From assembly GCF_949628215.1 (NCBI RefSeq), contig NC_134288.1, positions 10,547,682-10,611,681 of the forward strand: DNA of 64,000 nucleotides. The letters are read 5' to 3'. Below are positions 60,301-64,000 of the stretch, piece after piece; the stretch's first letter is position 1; each line of letters starts with the position of its first letter. Both the position numbers and the translations under genes were made by a program. A model generated the notes under the pieces. It saw only the letters and a list, made by a program, of their open reading frames with translations. It made no database searches and was not told where the DNA came from. Source of the stretch: Phalacrocorax aristotelis. Its lineage: Eukaryota; Chordata; Aves; Suliformes; Phalacrocoracidae.

Positions 60301-62973
60301 GCAAAGCACCCCAGCTCCCAGAGCGGCACAGCCAGCCCCAGCAAGGACCATGCCTCCTGGGGAAGGGTGAGAAAACATCCACTCCTTGGGCTGGAGCCCT
60401 GATTCCTCGGCTGAACACCCACTGGCCTATTTATAGCGAGGAAAACAGGCCTGAGTGCTCTGGCAGCATCACGCTCAGCAGGCTGGCTGGCCGTGCAGCC
60501 CGCGCAGAGCCTGCCTGGCTTGGGAGATGCTCCAAAGTGCAGGAGATGTGAGCAGTGGTGGCCAAGATCCCCACTCCACTGAAGCCAGGAGAACATCAGA
60601 GGAGGCAGGATTCTGCCACCATCAATGTAGCATGGGGTTTGAAAGGGAGAGTAGCCTCCCACTGCTGTATAAATAGCAAGGCAAAGGCTGAGGAGGCATT
60701 TACAGAAAATGAATGTGGAAGCAAAACCAAGCCACATATTTTCAAAGCAGGAGGCATCGATCCCACGTTGGCTTTCGGCGGCAATGGCTCTGCACCACAC
60801 CAGGTGACGGATGAAGACGTAATCCTGTGCTCTGATGGATGGCAGTGCAACAGAGAGACAATTTTTCACTGTGCCATTACTGAACTCCTGTGTCTTAACA
60901 GCCTGCCTGAGCACATCCAAGCTCGGTGTCTCCCCAAGACGTGCTCTCATTCAACCACAATTTATCTGGCCTGATGCAAGGCATGGCACACAGTGAAATC
61001 CCTCAGCCAGGGCTCCAGATGAGACCAGATTAGAGACAACCCCAAAAAACTCTCCAGCCTTAAAACTATTCGTTTAGCTACTAGAAACACCAGACTCTGC
61101 TGGAGACACTGGGGCAAGGGGCCCAGACCACAAAATGATTCAGAATCACTGAGAATTAGGTGTCCAAATCCCTCTGAATTGATGCAAGGCAGCCAGCTCT
61201 CTGAAGATGACTAGCAAGTGCTCTATAAAACACAGCCCAGAACTGGTTTTAGGGGCACCAATATGCATTTAGGAGTGGCACATGTACATGTCCATTCCCC
61301 TCCAAAATCTGTATGTGCGTGATTTAATAAAGCAAGTCCTTACTTTCTGGCAGACATCCATGTGCTTTTTGAGCCCCACAATAGTTTTCCTGGTTATAAC
61401 ACTGCAGGTTGGACAGGCAACTTCTCCCTTCTCGCTGATCTCCCGCTGCCACTGGTCCTCGGGGTTTGCTGGTGAGGGAGAGGAGAGGAGAGAGGTGTTA
61501 CACCCAGCCGCAGAGACCACAACCTGCCTGGGCTGCTCGGCAGAGAGCGCTATCGTAAACCTTGGTTTGCTACATTGAAAAGCACTGAATTGGAAAAAGT
61601 TCCTGATGTTAAAAAAAGAATACTCTCCCAACCGTGGTCCAAGCCAGGCACAAACAATGCAGGCACTTGCAGCTCTGCTTGCCCCGCACCTCCTGCAGCT
61701 GCCTGAGCAAACTGGATCTACTGGGCCAATTTACGTGGAGTTACGTGGCCTGCCAGCATTTCATGGGGAAAAGGAGGTTCACCTTCCCAACCCTGCTGGT
61801 ATCCTGCATGCTGGGAGTCAAAATGTAACGATACCCCTGGCCACCTCATCTTGTCCTGCCTGTAGTAACTCCCCCTGGCCAAACGAAACAATTAGCGGGA
61901 GTGAAACAAAGGTGGGTGAGCATCTTGGCTCCAAACGGATGTGTGCCTGGAAAGCTTCCCTGGCACTCCTCTTCCTGGCAGACACACAGGCAGCTAGGGG
62001 AGTGCTAGCTTCCATGCATGTGTTTATTTGAATGGCTGTGACCAGCTTAAAAAACACCTGAAGTAAGAGATACATGGGGCTAAAACCTGCTCCCAGGTCC
62101 AGAGTTCACACTGCGTTCTCAGCAAAACAGCACTGGGCTTCCAGCAAGGGAAGCCCAGTCTGAATAAAATCCACCAAGTCTGTTTATTTGGCTGCTTTTG
62201 CATGGCTGTGAGATCAGAGAGTCATTTATTTGACTTTGAAAGCAGTGTAAGGCATTGCAGCTGTGTTTATCTTGCACATCCTGCATTTCTCCTGCTGTCA
62301 GAGCTCCCAGGGAAAATCAGCAACCTGTGCTAGGGTGTAGGCTGCACCTCGGAGAAGACATAATTATGCCAGAATTGCGCACTGGCATCATTCACAGAGA
62401 TGATGTTAGAAAAATGCCATCACCCCAGACACTGACCCAAATTGTGGTCAAAGTGAAGCCAGGTGAAACCAGGATTCAGTTATCTCCCAACACTTGCAGC
62501 AGTCTGTCCTGGCAGTGAAGCAAAGGTCAAGTAACCCTTTTGGGATGTTAATTGTGGCTGCACAAATATTTTAGGAGCAGCAGCTGCCCCCACATCTGTG
62601 CTACACCTCAAAAGGGCAGGAGCTGTGTGCCCTGCTGTGTACTTCTGATTTTGTGCTGCTTCTGCTCACAAACCTGCTAGAAAACTGGCCCGGCAAAGAG
62701 CCTGCTGGACTGGGAGGGGTGCAGGCACCACTAGTTGCAGGTGAAGAGAGAGACCACGCGGCCTTGGAGCAGAGCACAGGATAAGCAGCTAAGCTGCACA
62801 CAGAGCTGCTGCCAGTGCTTTGCCTCCACCAGCCTTACCTGCTGGTAGATGCACAGCTGTTTCCTTCTTCACACCAGCTCCTGGAGGTTTCTTTTTCAGC
62901 TCCTCCATGTTGGTGTTTGCCTCCAACTTCTTGGCTCGATGTGCTTTTGCCTTGTCCTCTGCTTTGACAAGAC
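45076..62973 (-). CDS. ZNF512B: ZNF512B, 3' part (ten exons; 5' end outside the window)
   Basis: Nuclear zinc-finger protein; the human homologue is reported as a negative regulator of TGF-beta signalling. Exons: 62973-62839, 61468-61344, 58951-58859, 57987-57889, 57182-57012, 56267-56076, 49325-49224, 48228-48166, 45810-45712, 45369-45076. They total 1373 nt, 457 residues to TGA, all in frame, with one base of the first codon coming from an exon beyond the right edge. Six finger-like units are visible, alternating C2HC (CPTC...HMDVC; CPNEGC...HQKRC; CPNNCC...HLANC) and C2H2 (CQHC...HTMAEH; CPHC...HVRSEH; CLLC...HIIKAH). A conserved block FHLLQEIAEDELARDW-like (read here as FHLQEIAEDELARDW) and a basic tail with KKRGRKPKE (AT-hook-like) follow the pattern of human ZNF512B. 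The human protein is about 890 residues, so roughly the N-terminal half is not in view. ZNF512 is a paralogue, but synteny with UCKL1 favours ZNF512B. Confidence 0.95.
45712..45810 (-). CDS. ZNF512B: ZNF512B exon, last C2H2 finger
   Basis: 33 whole codons; acceptor TTGCAG|GGC, donor GAG|GTAAGG. Encodes GKYRCLLCQKEFSSESGV then KYHIIKAHSE, a full C2H2 finger. Confidence 0.95.
45811..48165 (-). other. ZNF512B: ZNF512B intron before the last C2H2 exon
   Basis: 2.4 kb of unique sequence with nothing recognised. The shorter introns 49223-48229, 57011-56268, 57888-57183, 58858-57988 and 45711-45370 are likewise empty. Confidence 0.7.
48166..48228 (-). CDS. ZNF512B: ZNF512B exon
   Basis: 21 whole codons; acceptor CCACAG|TGC, donor AAG|GTAGGT. 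Encodes CCEAIYSSVSGLKAHLANC, finishing the finger begun in the previous exon. Confidence 0.95.
49224..49325 (-). CDS. ZNF512B: ZNF512B exon
   Basis: 34 whole codons; acceptor TTGCAG|CTC, donor AAC|GTAAGG. Encodes LNYTRPGLPKLNPRLLENW and EVKEKGHINCPNN, with the first Cys of the next finger near its end. Confidence 0.95.
49326..56075 (-). other. ZNF512B: ZNF512B intron (largest in view, 6.7 kb)
   Basis: No exon, RNA gene or transposon recognised. Sequence is unique with modest GC. Open frames inside are short and family-less. Confidence 0.7.
56076..56267 (-). CDS. ZNF512B: ZNF512B exon, conserved spacer
   Basis: 64 whole codons; acceptor TTACAG|CCT, donor CGG|GTGAGA. Encodes an acidic/Pro lead (PPEEPEVKPEP), then RTPSGRIRRTSAQVAVFHL and EIAEDELARDWTKRRMKDD, nearly invariant between this bird and human. 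Confidence 0.96.
57012..57182 (-). CDS. ZNF512B: ZNF512B exon, two fingers
   Basis: 57 whole codons; acceptor CCATAG|GGC, donor TCA|GTGAGC. Completes the C2HC finger (GCMANFSSLMGYQYHQKRC) and contains the next C2H2 finger CPHCGKKYKSKAGHDYHV ending RSEH. The donor has A rather than G as last exon base. I chose it because it gives phase 0 and the human-like join TA-S/PPEEP. Confidence 0.9.
57889..57987 (-). CDS. ZNF512B: ZNF512B exon, helical linker and start of next finger
   Basis: 33 whole codons; acceptor TTCCAG|CCT, donor GAG|GTGCGA (a weaker, non-AAG donor). Encodes EQEERERLRKVLKQMGKL and KCPNE, so the finger Cys lies at the exon end and is split from its partner. Confidence 0.93.
58859..58951 (-). 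CDS. ZNF512B: ZNF512B exon, C2H2 finger
   Basis: 31 whole codons; acceptor CTTCAG|CTG, donor AAG|GTAAGA. Encodes LQDALKCQHCKKQFKSK and AGLNYHTMAEH, a complete C2H2 finger. Confidence 0.95.
58952..61343 (-). other. ZNF512B: ZNF512B intron
   Basis: 2.4 kb with no recognised feature. 60620-60960 is unique sequence with several short open frames on both strands but no splice-consistent exon. Confidence 0.65.
61344..61468 (-). CDS. ZNF512B: ZNF512B exon, C2HC finger
   Basis: Acceptor CACCAG|CAA, donor AAA|GTAAGG. Encodes NPEDQWQREISEKGEVACP and the finger CPTCSVITRKTIVGLKKHM ending DVCQK. Confidence 0.95.
61469..62838 (-). other. ZNF512B: ZNF512B intron
   Basis: 1.4 kb with no repeat or additional exon recognised. 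Confidence 0.65.
62839..62973 (-). CDS. ZNF512B: ZNF512B exon (first in view)
   Basis: Acceptor TAACAG|GTC, donor GCAG|GTAAGG. Encodes LVKAEDKAKAHRAKK and a Lys/Pro-rich linker ending HLPA, matching the linker before the first finger in view. It begins in phase 1, so a further upstream coding exon must exist; none is seen to 64000. Confidence 0.9.
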
Positions 62974-64000
62974 CTGTTAGACAGAGAGAGGATTTTTATT
63001 CAGTACTTGCTGAAGTACTCAGACCAACTTGCATTTAGCAGGTAAAAAAACCAGGGACACTGAACTGGCTGTAGGCCTGCCAAGGCTGTATGGGTAGGAT
63101 CAGGTCTATAATTATGACAAGCAATATCATAACAGCTTATGGTGTTTTATAAACAGAACCATTTCCCCAACCCGGACAGTTTATGAACTATGGAAACACC
63201 ACAGCAAAGCAGGGTATGATGCTTCTAGCAAGGCAGACTGTGGGGAAGACAGGCTGGGTAGGAGGCAAAGGGCATTTTGCAAGAAACTGAAAGGGGGAAC
63301 TGAAACAACAAATTCAGGATGTAAGTGATGCTCCTTCTGATGCTCCTGTACTGGAAATGCTGTCTAACTGCTTATGCCAAGGAACTGCGGTCCCTCTTAG
63401 AAAACTGGGCAAACTTTGGGATCCCAGACACCAGCTCCCACAGGACCTTTCATCCCTGGATCTGTACGCAATTGTCACGATGAACACAGGTCTCTCCTGG
63501 TCCCACTGGGTGCTGGGAAGGAACAGGAAAGAACAGAAAGACAAAAGGGGTGACTGGGTGACAGGCGCACGGGGAACAGGAAACCTGGTGCAGCTACCCT
63601 GGGTTGCTGGCGACTGTCACTAACCCTGCCTGCAAAGTGGAGAGGAACTTGAAGGCAGGGCTTTCAATGCAGGGCAGAGCGCCAGGCTCTCAGCCAGCCT
63701 CTCCCAAATGCACCCACCCTCGCACCTTGCCTGTGCCTCATCCGCACAGGACTGCATAGACAAAATGTGTGCTGCTAAAGGCACCGCTGCCAACCACTGA
63801 TGCATCCTCCCTGCACCGAGCAAGGCCAAGTGAGCAGGAGGAGGGTCAGCACATGCTAAGAGCACCCCAGCAACGGCAGTGCTGCACGATCCCCTTCTGT
63901 TGTGCAGAATCCCTCAGCAGTTCCTGGCTGACATAAGAAACGGAAAAATGTGACTTGTAAATGATGCTTTGGAAAGGCTGGTAAAGAGAGGAGGGGGGCT
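62974..64000 (-). other. ZNF512B: ZNF512B intron, running off the window
   Basis: The next upstream exon, which must supply one base of a split Gly codon and the preceding Lys-rich region, was looked for on the minus strand and not found up to the edge. The intron is therefore longer than 1 kb. Confidence 0.7.

Noticed and set aside
60660-60680. TATA-like ctgtataaatagc on the plus strand
   Set aside because: Lies inside a ZNF512B intron with no exon or open frame downstream that could be its transcript.

Overview
This is vertebrate nuclear DNA, almost certainly from a bird. It contains CR1 LINE copies ending in the avian-type 3' tail (plus strand near 28060-28073; minus strand at 5161), an endogenous-retrovirus LTR of a type common in birds, GC-rich minisatellites, and small multi-exon genes with consensus splice sites. 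I recognise three protein genes, all on the minus strand: CRH2, UCKL1 and ZNF512B. UCKL1-ZNF512B is also the order on human chromosome 20q13.33, so this is a conserved block. CRH2, absent from placental mammals, lies where synteny would put the DNAJC5-UCKL1 interval.

Layout: 1-1350 is the complete CRH2 neuropeptide gene, with a TATA promoter, a noncoding first exon, one intron, and a second exon holding the whole precursor. GC-rich tandem repeats fill its intron (about 780-1130) and the DNA upstream of its promoter (about 1400-2000). 2000-15480 has no gene I can support; it holds one minus-strand CR1 fragment (5161-5505), a minisatellite (13083-13280) and unique sequence. 15475-39330 is the complete UCKL1 gene: CpG-island promoter, 15 coding exons giving a 527-residue protein, and a 3' UTR. 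Every exon junction keeps the reading frame, including a 17-nt microexon. Its intron 6 carries an LTR element with an intact 5-bp target-site duplication, and a CR1 copy sits inside that element. 39360-40600 is a short intergenic gap with a minisatellite. About 40600-64000 is the 3' part of ZNF512B: a long inferred 3' UTR and ten coding exons (457 residues to the stop) covering the C-terminal zinc fingers and a basic tail. The start of ZNF512B lies beyond the right edge.

The genes do not form a pathway. CRH2 encodes a secreted amidated hormone of the CRH/urocortin family, UCKL1 a pyrimidine-salvage uridine/cytidine kinase with a C-terminal UPRT-like domain, and ZNF512B a nuclear zinc-finger protein. 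The most notable item is CRH2. It is not new to science (it has been described in chicken and other vertebrates), but as a short single-coding-exon gene in GC-rich DNA it is easy for annotation to miss. Exon limits were derived by hand from splice consensus and remembered family similarity; no alignment or transcript data were used.
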